Of a stretch of 64,000 nucleotides of DNA, positions 1-11,850 are shown in pieces. The position numbers were made by a program, and so were the translations under genes. The notes under the pieces are model-generated. The model searched no databases, had not been told where the DNA came from, and was given only the letters and a program-made list of their open reading frames with translations. Every line of letters begins with the position of its first letter. The stretch's first letter is position 1. This stretch comes from Ischnura elegans (lineage: Eukaryota; Arthropoda; Insecta; Odonata; Coenagrionidae), in NCBI RefSeq assembly GCF_921293095.1, contig NC_060252.1, forward strand, positions 78,450,866 through 78,514,865, given 5' to 3'.

Positions 1-420
1 ATATATTGTATTGTTTATTTCGCTAAAATAGCTGTCTTTTATCCCCTCCGCGGGAATATTACCGTTGAAGGTTGTTGATAGTTAATGTTCATAGCGTAAA
101 ACAAATAGCGATCAAATCATGAAATTCATAACTTACCTGCCATTGCTTAAAATCTAATTCGCATGGAATATGCAGAAAGCATTTTTTAAAATCTTAGGTA
201 ACAGTTAAATGTGGAAATTACTAAATTCAAATTTTCCCTTTTTAAAAGTCGTTCTTTCACATTTTTAACTTAATTTATTTAAGAAATTTTTGCGCATAGG
301 CGTAGACGTACCATATCGAAGAATTGCATTAAACATTCGTACCTTACAGCTAAGGATTGAAGCCCGCATTCAACAACTTTTTTGGAGCATTACACAACCC
401 ACATTGCACACAATATCTTC

Positions 421-540
421 TAGATATCTACAGAATGTCTACAACGTCTTGGATATCTTAAATATCTACTAGATTTCTATAAAATGTCTTCAATGTGTTG
501 GATATTTAAAATATCTATTAGATGCCTAGAATATGTCTAT
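421..540. repeat. 49-bp tandem repeat, about 2.4 copies
   Basis: Units at 421-469 and 470-518 and a partial unit from 519 align with scattered mismatches. Each begins TAGAT and ends in AATATCTA followed by C or T. Similar TCTAGA/GATGTCTACA-rich sequence returns at about 1245-1310 and 1553-1665, so the tract looks like one old degenerate minisatellite spread over 1.2 kb. There is no coding potential. Confidence 0.6.
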
Positions 541-1312
541 TCTATGAAAGCATGGCTAATGCTTAGCCTTCAAAAATACCGGAATTTAAGATAGAGAAAG
601 TAATTTAATAAAAAGATTGTTTAAATAAATAATACCTGTATTAAAAAAACAAAAATATTTGTGACAAAAGAGCAGGTATCGACAATTTAAAAAATTTATT
701 ATTATTTAATTAATCAAAATAGATAGGTAAATATGAACTCTATCAGCTTAGTTACCATCAATAAACAAATCCAATTCTGCGGAATAAATGGTAAGTCAAA
801 ATATTCTAGTCTCTTCTTTTTAAATAATTTAAAGCTAAATTCTTTTTTTGATATCTTAAAAAACATAACCCTAACCTTTTAAGTATCACAGTAATGTATT
901 CATATTCATTCATAGCCCTGATGAAGGTGTTTAAATACGTTGGCAAAAACTTGCATTAAAAATTCTTCAACACTTCTAATTCAAGACACTGAATCAATAT
1001 TTATTGATAATGTTGCCAGCTCCTTTGATATAGCTAAAAGGAAATTGTAAGCTGCTTTGGTAACTTCAAATTTGGAATCGGAGGAGGAGCCCCGATTAGA
1101 AAAAAGTATTCAGGGAGAATCCTAGAAGACACCCTATCATCACCTCTAGCTCCAGCAGGCTGTCAGTTGAAAAATAAACTCTTGTTACACCGAAACATAG
1201 TATATTCGAGTCATTTATCCTGACTTTTTGCAGTGGGTCCAATTTTAATCTGAATATCTATAAAATATCTTCTCAATATATCTTGTAGACATTAGAAAAG
1301 CGGACATTCACA

Positions 1313-1552
1313 TCAAGAGCGTACCCAGGATCAAAACTGGGGGGGGGGCAAGCCATGGTTGTTCAAGTTGTAGGTAAGATTAAAGTATGGAAAAGGTGAA
1401 TGAAATTAACATTTTAAGGAAACTGTAACTGCTCTTTATTAGTTTTTAAAATTATTTGCTTGAAAAAATATTATTTTCCTTAAAGACATTTGCGATTTTT
1501 GCTTCTAGGGGGGGCAGCTGCCCCCTCCTGCCCCTCGCTGTGTACGCCCATG
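1313..1552. mobile_element. hAT-like short non-autonomous element
   Basis: The left end carries GCGTACCCAGG followed by a G run. The right end mirrors it with a C-rich stretch and TGTACGCCC. The flanks TTCACATC and TTCAGATG resemble each other at 6 of 8 positions, which would fit a decayed 8-bp target duplication. It lies inside the degenerate minisatellite tract. The exact ends are uncertain by a few bases, and the hAT label rests on likeness to the better-bounded copies elsewhere in the window. Confidence 0.45.
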
Positions 1553-2569
1553 ATTCAGATGTCTACAAAATTAGTGGAAGATTTCTAGAAGATGTTAAAA
1601 GATTTTTTCTTGCTATTATCTGAAGCCGTTCTAGATATTGTGTAGACATCTAGTAGATATTTTGTGCCAAGTAGGAAGTAAGCCCAGACAAAAATTTAAT
1701 TAGTAATAGTTATGAGATTGTTTGTCAAACTATTCTAGTCTATTTCAGGCGAAAAAATGGTCCAATTACGAGCAACATACATGAATATTAGGGAAAGAGT
1801 TCATTCAAAAGTCAATTCAATGTAAGTTAGCGAAACGAAAGTTGGAAGCGTTTGTATTAAAAGACAAAGTATGTAGAGTACCTAAAGGAAATCACTTAAC
1901 TGTTTGGATTATGAAAGTTTGGTGATCAAATAAATGGTGCTTTCAAGGCAGCTAGAGCAGAACACCCAGATTTTCAGGAGTTGTCCATTACAAAAAACGC
2001 GTGTATCGCAGTGCATCCAAAATTCACCGTAGCACAACGAGCCTCTTTCACTTTATATTTGAAACTTAATGTAAACATGCATTTCCGTCCAAAACCGGAA
2101 TTTCCGAAAATAACGAAAAAGCACAGAAAGGACGACATATCATAGCAGGACCCATTTCACCATACCATGCTTTATATATCTGATTGTGAGAGAAATTTGG
2201 TGTCTTTTTTTTATAATGCAACACTCGTGGGGGAAAAATCTGAAATCAGCGTCGAATTGATATGCATATTAATATGCTATGCATTGACGGTATATATCAC
2301 AAGACAGCGAATAAATCAGGTTAAAATAATTTTCAGAGAAACTTTTACCAATATTTTTATGTCTTTATTCAATTCTTGTGCTATATAACATGCATTTTCC
2401 ATCATCCTGGCCAGCAGCCAGCTACGGACTGTGCCGCAAGGTCGAAAAATCTGTCAATTTCGGCGTCGCAGGCGGTCGCAGATCATCTCATCGGATCATA
2501 CTCTAAAGGCATTGTTATATATGTGGTGAATTGTGGTAGAAAGATCGCAGACTTTCCCGGCGAATCGAA

Positions 2570-2746
2570 TCGTGGAAGTTTATTCGGGCATTCCACCGGG
2601 TCAGGTTCTCCAACTCCATCTCGGCCGACGCGAGTTTTCCATCGTCACCATGCCCTGATGCCGATGGAAAACTCGTTCATCGAAACGTGGGCCGAGATGG
2701 AGTTGGAGAACCTGACCCGGTGGAATGCCCGAATAACCCTCCACGA
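2570..2746. repeat. foldback (palindromic) repeat, uninterrupted copy
   Basis: The left arm (about 2570-2629) and the right arm (about 2689-2746) are inverted copies of about 58 bp. They share TTCCACCGGGTCAGG and CATCTCGGCC on opposite strands. The centre (about 2630-2688) holds its own small palindrome, CGAGTTTTCCATCG against CGATGGAAAACTCG. The short open frames across it are by-products of the palindrome. A second copy of the same family is split by the insertion at 15021-18045. Confidence 0.85.
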
Positions 2747-2749
2747 CGT

Positions 2750-5660
2750 CCTTCCATTTTGTATCATATTGGTCACAAATACCACAGCTAAGTCTTGAAA
2801 ATTGATGGGAATGAAGAATAAAAAAATCGATTAATAGCATTGTAAATTTTTGGTTGCATTGAATTACTAAAAAACCGTACCATTAGTTAATAATATTCTT
2901 AATTTTGAAATAAAGTCAATACGGTTAATTTTTTCAGACTTAGTTCTGATTTGAGGCTTTTTTATTTTGTTAAAAGAACCTATGAAATACGGCATGCGTC
3001 AAAACATGCAATAATGTATTGGCAGCAACTGTGAAAAGTTTCAGCTTCCGTACTAAAAAAAAATTTCTAGGTTTTAGCCAGCTTTCATATCGAAAGTAGA
3101 TGCAGACGTAGATAGTGGCACGCTGCTTTAACATTGCTCGATATTTTGAACGATACAAGAGGCTTTCACCAAGTGGAATTAAATTGGGTTTCGCCTTCAA
3201 TGCCCCATTATTATTTCCATCTCCTACACAGGCTTCTCTAGCGGGTAGGTAGATGTATGGATGAATTTATTCCAAAGTATTTATTCGTTTAAAATCTTTC
3301 CCGATTTACTTTGATTCTTGAGACAAAAGGGAATAGCGTTTGATTTTTCTTTTAGATTACAGCAGCACGTAACTAAATCATCTTATTATTTTTTCCTCCT
3401 ATCGTACCTTAGATGCAACGATTTCCAATTTACCATTGATGATTCCCTCCAAACAGCAATGAACATTGAATGAGGTAAACTTCGCTCCGTCACTGATATA
3501 TGTCGAGTAATTTCCTGAACTTTTAAGCACAGTAGAAATTAGATAAAGCGACGAAAAAAAAACTAATAGCTGAAGTACCAAACACATCCACTGCGGCCAC
3601 TCTGAATGCATGACCATAAAAGAATTCAGGCAAGTGGAAAAGTTGCTACTGAAAATACGTGGCATTTAATCAATGATTCTTCTATGTAAAGAAGTAAAAA
3701 ATTAAGTGGCTATAAATCGAGGGCTTCTGCAGGCGAAAAACGGGATGGAGTTAGGTCTGGAGCAATCAAACGAGGTTGCATTTAGCATTTTTCGAAGCCC
3801 CTCTGATTTACGAGTTGCTGTCACCCTCAATAATCCAAAGTTAATTGAATCGCCATGACTCAAATATTTATCGCTGTGAAAACACTTCATTTGCCGCCTT
3901 AAAATTGAGATTCATATGGCCTCAGCATTCAAATTCTTTTATCCAAGCAATGCTCCCTAGATATCAATATTTATGATAAATTATTTGATTTGAGGCTGAG
4001 ATTGGTCAATTAAAGCCATTAATTACAACAAAGCCTATTTTTCCAATTTTTCATGGACGGTTCCATCTCAAATATTCATACGGTAAAAAAATTATTTTTC
4101 AAGGTGAAAAATTTTGTCGTGAAAGTTAGGACTAATAATCAGTTGATTCGACAATTAAAATATAATTCACCAAACAATTGTCTTTTAGGTAAACCAGTCG
4201 CATTAGAAACTTTAAATTTTTTTGTATTTATATCGGTGGGACCAGTTACGAAACCTGAGTAAGCGTAATTTTTTTAAGAATAGTAAGTGTTTCATCGTAG
4301 TGACGACTTAGGCATACCCCGAGTCATTTTCAAATTTTAATTCTCATAATTACGCATGCGTTAAATGCTAAAATTAACAAGGCCTCTTGTAATAACTCAG
4401 GATATATCTGTGCAAACTACGAAGGTTATACACCTATTCTTCCCCGCGTTCTCACATTGATAAGGGCAAAATGTACAGTTGTTGTTAGCAATGAACAGAC
4501 GCAGTGGTGCAGTAGCAAATGAAACACAAGTGCTCACTTCTTGAGCAACTCAGAAGATTTATTCACCTTCACAGCTAGCAAGTATTTCACAATTAGGAAT
4601 GAGAAAATTACGTGCATGAGATAGTTGGAGACATTGCAATACTAATGATACATAGATGAAATATTTCATATGTGGCATTCGAGCAATCAATTCAATTTGG
4701 ACAATTATTCGTCCTCCTTGCTTCCGAGACGAAAGGACAAAAATACGTAATGTATATCTCTAATTATTAGCAGTATTACTGTTGACTAGTAATACAGAGG
4801 CACCGAATTTTCACACAAAATTTTAATTTAGAGTTCATAATATTGCTGTACGTGTTCTATACATATACGACGTATTCTCTGAAAGTAAGGGCCGTTTGCT
4901 TATATTTAAATATTAGCGCTTCGGAACACAGTTTTATTCCTTCAGCGCCATCTACTGATTCATTGAGAAACTATAGAAGCATATCGATGGCTAAGTTTGT
5001 ATCGTATTGTAGCGATAGAATTAAGTATCGTATCACTACTTACTGTTTTTTTAACTTCTTTATTCTTCCTCTTTATCTTTTTAAAGGCACAAAAATTATA
5101 TGAACTTCCGTGTTCTCTCTTTCGTCCCAAACATAAACAACAAACCATTATTGGTTATTTTTCCATGAAAACTTGTAAGAGGGTTTTCTATAACATTTAT
5201 AACATACACGTCAGTTTTAACAACACGTATCTTAAATTCGATCGGTTTGAGACAGGTATCTTAAAAAAAGTATAATAACATTTTAAAAAATAAAATACGA
5301 GCAAAAATCAACTCTTTGTTTGCAAATGAATGCTTCTTTTTCAGTTTTATGAACTTTTGGTTTGTAATTTCAGCGTACAAGTAAGGAAAAAATCTTTTTT
5401 TGCTCTCCTGAAAAGTTGCTATTTTTTAGATACGTGTTGTTAGAACTTAGCCATCGATATTTTTTGTTTCAGAAGTCGTTTGCTTGTCCGTGTATGCGAA
5501 CAATAATGTCTGCAACAATTGTTCATCCCGCCAACTGTGAAGTGGGTTCTGTAATAAGATTCTTGCATGCAAAAGGATTGTCGTTGGGAACTCTTTGACC
5601 AGCCACCGTACAGTCCTAACCTTGCATATAGCGACTATTTCCTCTTCTCCCACTTGAAAC
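2750..5660. other. AT-rich stretch without a recognisable gene
   Basis: Only short frames (under about 95 codons) occur, and they have no domain-like composition. I see no promoter, splice pattern or repeat that I can bound. Confidence 0.5.
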
Positions 5661-5672
5661 AGTGGCTCTGTG

Positions 5673-6197
5673 CAGGGGCGCAGCTAGGAATTAAGTATAG
5701 GAGGGGCTTTAGGTGAAACTAATACTAGGGGTCTGGTAGTATGGAATAACCTCCAGGGTAGCGGGAGGTGCGAGAAAATAAATTGTGGAATTTTAAGATA
5801 GATGGTTCAAAATGGAGAATTTTATAGCTTCCTGAAGGAAATTTTATTAATCCTTACACAATTCTGTAAGTTATATCAATCCAATTAAGTAAAATGAATT
5901 AAACTTTAAAATTTATCTTTAAAACCAAGCACCAAATTCACTAAATAGATAATAGAACCATAATACATTATTAAATTAAAAGCTGTGAATTTCTCACTTT
6001 TAACCGTTTTTTCTTGGGAAATTGCTATTTTTTATTCACATTTATCTAATTTTTTTTAAAGCCATAATAGCGTCAAAATTTATATCCGATAATGCAATGT
6101 CCTAAATATTTCCGGAGAAGGACCTCCGAATATCCGGTTAGGAGGGCCCGATAATGAGCGACAGCCGAGGGCCCCCAATCACCCCAGACCGCCCCTG
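5673..6197 (-). mobile_element. hAT-like element, family B, full copy
   Basis: Both ends start CAGGGGCG when read inwards: CAGGGGCGCAGCTAGG at the left and CAGGGGCGGTCTGGGG on the minus strand at the right. Read on the minus strand, its first 140 bases match the plus strand from 40256, including a TATTCGGAGGTCCT-like stretch. Farther in, a CTATTT-rich part ending in TTTAGTGAATT also matches. No open transposase frame remains. The target duplication is unclear; the flanks share CTCT only. Confidence 0.6.
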
Positions 6198-6199
6198 CT

Positions 6200-7940
6200 C
6201 TCATATTAATTTCTATTCTACGATACCAATCTTTAATGCCAGCTAAATGCTTGACTACTCGCGGACTAAATGAACTCATGAGAGTAGAAAAAAGGAACAT
6301 TAAATAAAGAAATAAACACAATTACCATGCTTTCAAAGTCTTACTTAAATACAATTGACATTCTGTAGTAGGAGAAAATAATCCTTGTCTCAGCATTACG
6401 CAATCCCGTTTTTGTACTGCCGCTAATCTCTTTTCCTCAAACTAAGACTTTTTAACGAAGAAGATTGAAAAAAAAAGGCTTCAAGACAGCGCGATAGCAT
6501 TTTTGTCTCAAGATGAACATACGACCTCCTTAATAATTATGTAACAACTCTTCAAACTGCATAAAATAATATTTTGCACAATTAATTCAAGAAAATTATT
6601 CGTAGCGGCACATTGCAAATGCGAATTTGATAGAGTAAAAATTACAAAAGCATTTTTATCTCCAATATGCATGCAAAAACAGTGCATCTAAATAGAGAAT
6701 AACTGAGACTGGGTATCTTTGGTTTTTTGATTCTGTCGCTTAAAACTTAAGGGAACTATCCTTAAATATTATTCATTTACCAGCCAATCAAGTTTCATAA
6801 CGATAAAAGATAGTTATATCTTGCACCATAGACAACTACATATTTATGCAGCATTGCTGAAGGGTTGATAATATTATTTCCAATTATACAACGATCGAAT
6901 GAAATCAGCCTAATGATGTAATTTCCTGATGTAAAATGGGCCACAAATCTTTTCTTTAAGAAAATTAATCGCTAAATGGATAAATTTAGCAAAGATGAAC
7001 ACTGCATCAGCTCAAAAGTAAATCAGTTTCAATACGTCAATGTTGCACATATGATCGGCAATTTGGAGATCTGGGTTCATATCTTCGTCACGTCTAAGCA
7101 TATTTTCTCAGCAAACCTCCATTTTTATGAATGAACTATTTTAAATTACATCTCGTAGGTTGGAGCCGTACTTCAAGCGCTAAATAATTATATGGGCCTG
7201 AATTTCCCTAGCGTGTGGAAAATCATTCACTATTTCCACTAGATAATAACATTTATGTGCTTATTATTGCATAAATTGCATAATAAGGATCTATATTGAT
7301 GCTGCTGTCATCTACATCATTGCATTTCGCATAATTGGTAGGAAAGAGGTTCTTGATTTAGGCGTCTGGGATTTAGGCTGTTGATTTGAAAGACCATATT
7401 TGCTAAAGGAGGTCTTCATTTTAACAGGAAGTTCTCTCACCGAAATCATTCTCCAATGGCATGGAACTTATTTTTAAAAACCTACCACAAAACTGCAATA
7501 GTTCTTAAGCTAGACTACCAGCAAGTAACCAAAGGTTTGTCCAATTTTCTCCGTCATCGAATAAATAGGTAGTCAAAATCTTAGCTGTTCCTTAATCTTT
7601 CCCATTTTGTTATTCGGATTATTTTACATAATATTACATCAGAAATCACATCAAAAAATTAATGGCCTTTTAAAATATACCATTAGAACTCATTTCAGGC
7701 AATCGAAATATTGTATTTTACTTTAGTTCTCAAAGGAACTAATCTTTTAAAAATCGTTATTAGATATAGGTCATTGGATGTAGGTATGCCAGACTGCGTT
7801 GAGTGTGATTTGATAAAATTGGAAAAACTGGAGTATATGGCCAAACAAACTGCAATTATTTTCATATTATTTTCATACCTGGTGGAAATTAACTCATGGA
7901 AAGACGTAAAATGACAAAAGTCGTTCAAGGAAAGATGCTC
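6200..7940. other. AT-rich stretch without a recognisable gene
   Basis: This lies downstream of the His-rich gene at 8454-9414. I find no protein-like frame, no splice-supported exon and no clear repeat. Confidence 0.5.
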
Positions 7941-7960
7941 CAAAACTTTTTCTTCTTTTG

Positions 7961-7966
7961 TTTATT
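7961..7966 (-). promoter_or_regulatory. candidate poly(A) signal of the first His-rich gene
   Basis: TTTATT on the plus strand is AATAAA on the minus strand, about 490 bases past the stop codon of the gene at 8454-9314. It is the first such hexamer I see below that stop. The match is short, so this is a suggestion only. Confidence 0.4.
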
Positions 7967-8453
7967 TCATGTGATAACAACAAATACAATTAACAACAAT
8001 TCAATGTTTCGTGATTTTTTTCATTTTCATCAACAACACACAATAATTTAAAAAGGAACAACAATGGACTTGATTGGAGACGCAACTCACGAATGTTATA
8101 GTATAGAAAATATCATACAAAGAACTTTCATCGTGCTTTTGCATCCCCATCCGGCCAGATTTTCGGCCGTAAAATTATTCTCAAGATTATGCAAGCCAGG
8201 CTGCCTTAGGGGCGGACTCGCCAATGAGCAAAGTACTGCCACAGACTCCAGACACCAAGGAATCATTAAATGACGTATCAGTGCTAGATAGCCAATCGCC
8301 TGTGACTTCGGATTAGCGGTGCCACAATCTCGATTGCATATTCGTCGTGAAGACGCTCTCGTCAAGATGGTGACTGCGCTTGACAAGTTGGCCGCCATCG
8401 CAACAATGCCGAGAATGTGGCGTCGCCCGCGACCAGGATCTCGACACGTGGAA

Positions 8454-9314
8454 TTAACCGTGGTGCTTGTGCCCACCGCCACCACCGCCGCCACCTCCGC
8501 CGCTGCTGAAACCGTATTTCTTGCCTCCGTGGTGCCCGCCCTTCTTCCCATAATCCTCCTTGTGTCCGTGGTGCTCCTCGTGACCGTGGTGGGCCTTGTG
8601 CCCCTTGTGGTCGTCATAGTAGTGGCCCTTCTTGTGGTGACCCTTCTTGCCGTGGTGGTCGTGGTGGTGCCCTGCCTTGTGGTGACCTCCCTTCTTGTGC
8701 CCTCCCTTCTTGCCCCCGTGGTGCTCGTGGTGATCGCCGTGCTTGTGGTGCTTGCCGTGCTTGTGGTAATCATCGTAGAAGTCGTGCTTCTTGTGGAACT
8801 CGTCCTTGTGGTACTTGTTGTGGTACCCCTTGGTGTGGTGGCCCTTCTTGTGGCCCCCCTTCTCTCCGTAGTGGGCAGCCTTGTGACCTTTGTGCCCCTT
8901 GTGGTGTTCCCCGTACTCTCCGCCTCCCTCGTGGTGACCTTTCTTGTGCCCACCCTCCTCTCCGTAGTGCCCGCTGTGCTCCTCCTTGCCGTGCTTGCCG
9001 TGGTGACCCTTTTTGTGTTCGTGGTGACCCTTGGACCCTTTGTCGGCCTTGTGCCCGTGTTTGCTGTGGTGGTCCTCGTGGTGTTCTTCTCCGCCACCCT
9101 TCTCCCACTTCTTGCCGTGTCCGGACGCCGCCACCTCCAGGTCACTGGCACCCACGGACGTCAGGTCGACCACTCCCCACTGTCTCTCCTCAGTGGCCTC
9201 GGCTAACGCGTCCACCGGTTCGATTCCCCGGGAGTTGACGCTGTAGATCGCCACGCAGAGGACGAGAAGGAACGTGCCGGGGCCCAGGATGGGCCTCCAA
9301 GCAAGAGACACCAT
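8454..9314 (-). CDS. secreted His/Gly/Lys-rich protein (286 residues)
   Basis: This is one open frame without introns. Residues 1-29 form a signal peptide with a hydrophobic core (TFLLVLCVAIYSV). A short acidic or neutral stretch follows to about residue 63. From there on the chain is almost only His, Gly, Lys, Glu and Asp, with repeated GHKKGHH, HYGE and EHHG units. Residues 161-182 read KGYHNKYHKDEF...FYDD, a block I associate with a His-rich family found widely in insects. The tail is a run of ten glycines followed by HKHHG. Such composition suggests metal binding or an extracellular matrix or cuticle role; that is inference. The start at 9312-9314 fits the signal peptide and the promoter just upstream. 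The opposite strand also stays open for about 295 codons, which is a by-product of biased codons. A shorter relative lies on the same strand at 39121-39705. Confidence 0.85.
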   Translation of the reverse strand: MVSLAWRPILGPGTFLLVLCVAIYSVNSRGIEPVDALAEATEERQWGVVDLTSVGASDLEVAASGHGKKWEKGGGEEHHEDHHSKHGHKADKGSKGHHEHKKGHHGKHGKEEHSGHYGEEGGHKKGHHEGGGEYGEHHKGHKGHKAAHYGEKGGHKKGHHTKGYHNKYHKDEFHKKHDFYDDYHKHGKHHKHGDHHEHHGGKKGGHKKGGHHKAGHHHDHHGKKGHHKKGHYYDDHKGHKAHHGHEEHHGHKEDYGKKGGHHGGKKYGFSSGGGGGGGGGGHKHHG

Positions 9315-9414
9315 TTTGCAGCTGGAACAGTCCCTGCAACTGTCCGGGTAGGTATAGCTTCACCTGGACCACTCTCCTCTCCTGTTGTTCTCCGAATTGA
9401 CCCGCTACCACACT
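9315..9414 (-). promoter_or_regulatory. 5' untranslated region and initiator of the His-rich gene
   Basis: On the minus strand TCAGTG, the arthropod initiator consensus, spans 9416-9411. Its A at 9414 is the likely transcription start, about 32 bases from the TATA box. This gives an untranslated leader of about 100 bases with no need for a splice. Confidence 0.7.
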
Positions 9415-9440
9415 GATGCTCCATCTCTAGGCTACCTGCC

Positions 9441-9446
9441 TTTATA
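9441..9446 (-). promoter_or_regulatory. TATA box (TATAAA) of the His-rich gene
   Basis: The minus strand reads CATATAAAGGC here. The first T of TATAAA (9446) is 32 bases upstream of the initiator A at 9414, the standard spacing for a focused promoter. Together with the initiator it supports a strongly expressed, intronless gene. Confidence 0.75.
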
Positions 9447-9459
9447 TGTTGGTCACGAG

Positions 9460-10200
9460 AGATGGAGGGAGCTTGACAGTCACCAGGAGGGGGAGAGAGA
9501 GGGAAGATCTTTTTCGAAAATTCAGCGACCATCCCCTAGATCATCCAGACCGCATCCACTCGACTGAAAACATGCAGGACGGCAGTCGTCGTCAAGCTGG
9601 CCGCGTTCCGCCAGTTACTTTTTTTTGTCTCCATTTGCCCGCTTCCTCCTACCAGTTTCCGCCAGTGTGCCGTAAGAATTCCAGCTAATGCCAGCTTTGT
9701 CGGAGGCGAAGCTATAGTATCCGAACGTTCCGAAAGGGTAAGAACCTCTCAAAAGTTTATTTTTTTATACCTCCTCCTCTTCCAGCTACTCCTGCGAACA
9801 AGGGTGTTTTTACCCGGTCGTTCCTGCCTCCTCCACCTACCGCAGTCGCTTCGAAAAGGGAAGGTGGTACGGTCGCTCTCCGGCCGACAACAGCCAGAGC
9901 AACCCGAGCGTGGTAAAGCCCGTAAGGACGCAAAAAAATGTCACGCTTTCGAAAGTGAATTTTCCAGCGCGCGAAACAGGAAAGATTCCCGACGATTCTC
10001 TCGTCCGCCCTTCCACTGACTCTTTTTACTTCCTGAGAAAACTAGGCTTCCAAACCGGACGCGCGCGAGATTCGCTTTCATCCTCGTTCGTCCGTTTGAC
10101 GAAAGGGGGATAGCTGTACCCGAAAAGAATGGTTTTGGAGGAGGCGATTACGACCGTCAGAGCGGGAAAAGTGTGTTGTTCGGAGGGCGGAAGCGGAATG
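9460..10200. other. GC-richer upstream region of the His-rich gene
   Basis: This stretch is clearly richer in C and G than its surroundings, with CpG-containing runs (CCGGCCGACA, CGCGCGCGAG-like), and it lies directly upstream of the promoter at 9441. No reading frame looks like a protein. It may hold upstream control elements, but I cannot name any site. Confidence 0.35.
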
Positions 10201-10289
10201 GCTCTGAGGAAGTGATTGAAGGGGAATGCGTTGCAAAAAAAAGTGTTATGTGTTCCGAGGGAGCCAAAAAAATTTGAGAGTTTGCTTCG

Positions 10290-10970
10290 GTAATGCCGCG
10301 AGTGCAAATCGCCGACGCAACAAGATTAAGGATTATATAAATTTGCTATCCCTGATAAATAAAAACAATGCAGCATGAATAGAAACCAGCTAAATAATTC
10401 TGAAGTATTTAGTGTATAAGGAATAAAAAAGAGGAAAATAAAGGATATAAATGTAATGTCGGTAATACCAAGTCCAAACCGTTGATGCAACAAGATTAAG
10501 GATTAAATAAATTGACTACTCGTGAAAAATAAAAAGCAATGAAGAATGGATAGGAACCAACAAAATAATCATGGAAGTATTTGGGGTAAATTGGAGGAAA
10601 ATTAAGAATATAGATGTGAAAGCTCCACCTGCTTAATAGATTAAAGAAGCTCCACCAAATACAAGAAACAGAAGTGACTGAAGGGAAATTCGTTGCAAAA
10701 AAATAAGTTTTGACTAGTATATAATATGAAGTAAAACCTGGTTAGGAAGATTAAAAGTTTTTTGTGGAGCATTACTAAGTTAGTTATTTAGCATATTAAA
10801 TATGTGGTTAAACCAAGTGAAGCCTAACCACGTGATATATAAGTGTTATGTGTTCCAAAGGAGCCAAAAGAGTTAGAGAGCAGAAATATTAAGGATTATA
10901 AATTTGCTAGTCATGATAAATAAGCAATAAAGAATGAATAGAAACCAACAATATAATTTTGGACGTAGCG
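10290..10970. repeat. imperfect repeats of a 160-bp non-coding unit
   Basis: Blocks at about 10290-10460, 10461-10625 and 10850-10960 share, in the same order, a CAACAAGATTAAGGATT-like motif, TGATAAATAAAAA-like A-rich sequence, ATAGAAACCA and AAATAATTCTG-like motifs. A fourth piece recurs at about 22725-22800. No open frame runs through the units. This array leads into the block that is duplicated at 23.8 kb. Confidence 0.6.
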
Positions 10971-11109
10971 GCACTAGATACTACAGTAATGGAGCAATAA
11001 GAAGTTAAGTGGATGAGAGTGGGATGCATACTAGATCAATTTGACAGTAAGAAGCCTATTGAAAGAATACATTGTGATGATAACTTAAAAAATCAGCTCT
11101 CCTACTTAT

Positions 11110-11850
11110 GAGATTAAAGAAGCGGCACCAAATACTAGAGTCAGACGATAATACGACGTTAAGCGGATCAGAGAGGATGCATACAGGATAAATTTGACAG
11201 TAAGAAGCGTGTTTAAACTCCAAGACGACTGCGGCAAGAGGGCAGTGCCGGGATGCATTGAGAATATAACACCTCCTCAGAATTCGAGATCACTGGAAAT
11301 ACTCAGCAAACAGCTGCGCCCGCAGAACAAGGAAATCCCTCAAGTACTCTACTAACACCTGACTTTTATAAGAATCACTTTACAGATCTTCGCTAAAGTA
11401 GGGAATAACAGACTACTTTGAGAGGAAGATGATTTTTTTAAAGCTTCAAATTCAATAAAGTTTTTGTTCCATAAGAATAAAAATGAGGCTCGTCTATTGG
11501 GGATGTGGGTTCATCGCTTCGGGAAATATGTGCATTAATTTTTAACACCAAGGACACAGGTAATGTCGCGAGTGCGAAGATTAAGGTTCATAAAAATTCC
11601 AAGAGAGCCTGAGTAGGACGAATCTCCGCTTAAATCCACAAAAAAAATACACAGAATAGATAGATTAGATTCACCTTCAGCAAACAAACGACGCCATTCT
11701 TTCAGAAACTAATCTGCGCTCCATTTATGCTAAAAAAAATTACATCAGCAATTATTTCAGTTTTAATTAATGGCTTTAATTAGGTTTAAAATATCACAAT
11801 GTTAATTTTCAGCCGCGCCAGTTAATTAAATTTTTGAGACATAAAAGTTT
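11110..11850 (+). repeat. non-coding block, copy 1 of a long direct duplication
   Basis: This block aligns collinearly with 23810-24600 over about 750 bases, with frequent mismatches and small gaps. Shared landmarks in order include GATAAATTTGACAGTAAGAA, CGCCCGCAGAACAAGGAA, AAAAATGAGGCTCGTCTATT, ATATGTGCATTAATTT and TTAATTAGGTTTAAAATAT. There is no shared open frame, so it is either a dispersed repeat or a segmental duplication. Confidence 0.75.

Larger units (their letters stand above)
1..2560. other. non-coding, repeat-rich stretch
   Basis: No gene is supported here. The stretch holds the 49-bp tandem repeat and a hAT-like insertion. Around 910-960 there is a CTGATGAAGG motif followed by a degenerate GAAAC-like box, and around 1190-1250 a CCGAAAC motif. 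Both are reminiscent of the tails of Penelope-like elements, but neither can be bounded. Confidence 0.5.

Noticed and set aside
8319-9206. 295-codon plus-strand open frame rich in Val and Leu
   Set aside because: It lies exactly antisense to the His-rich gene and follows from that gene's codon bias. It has no promoter or signal of its own.
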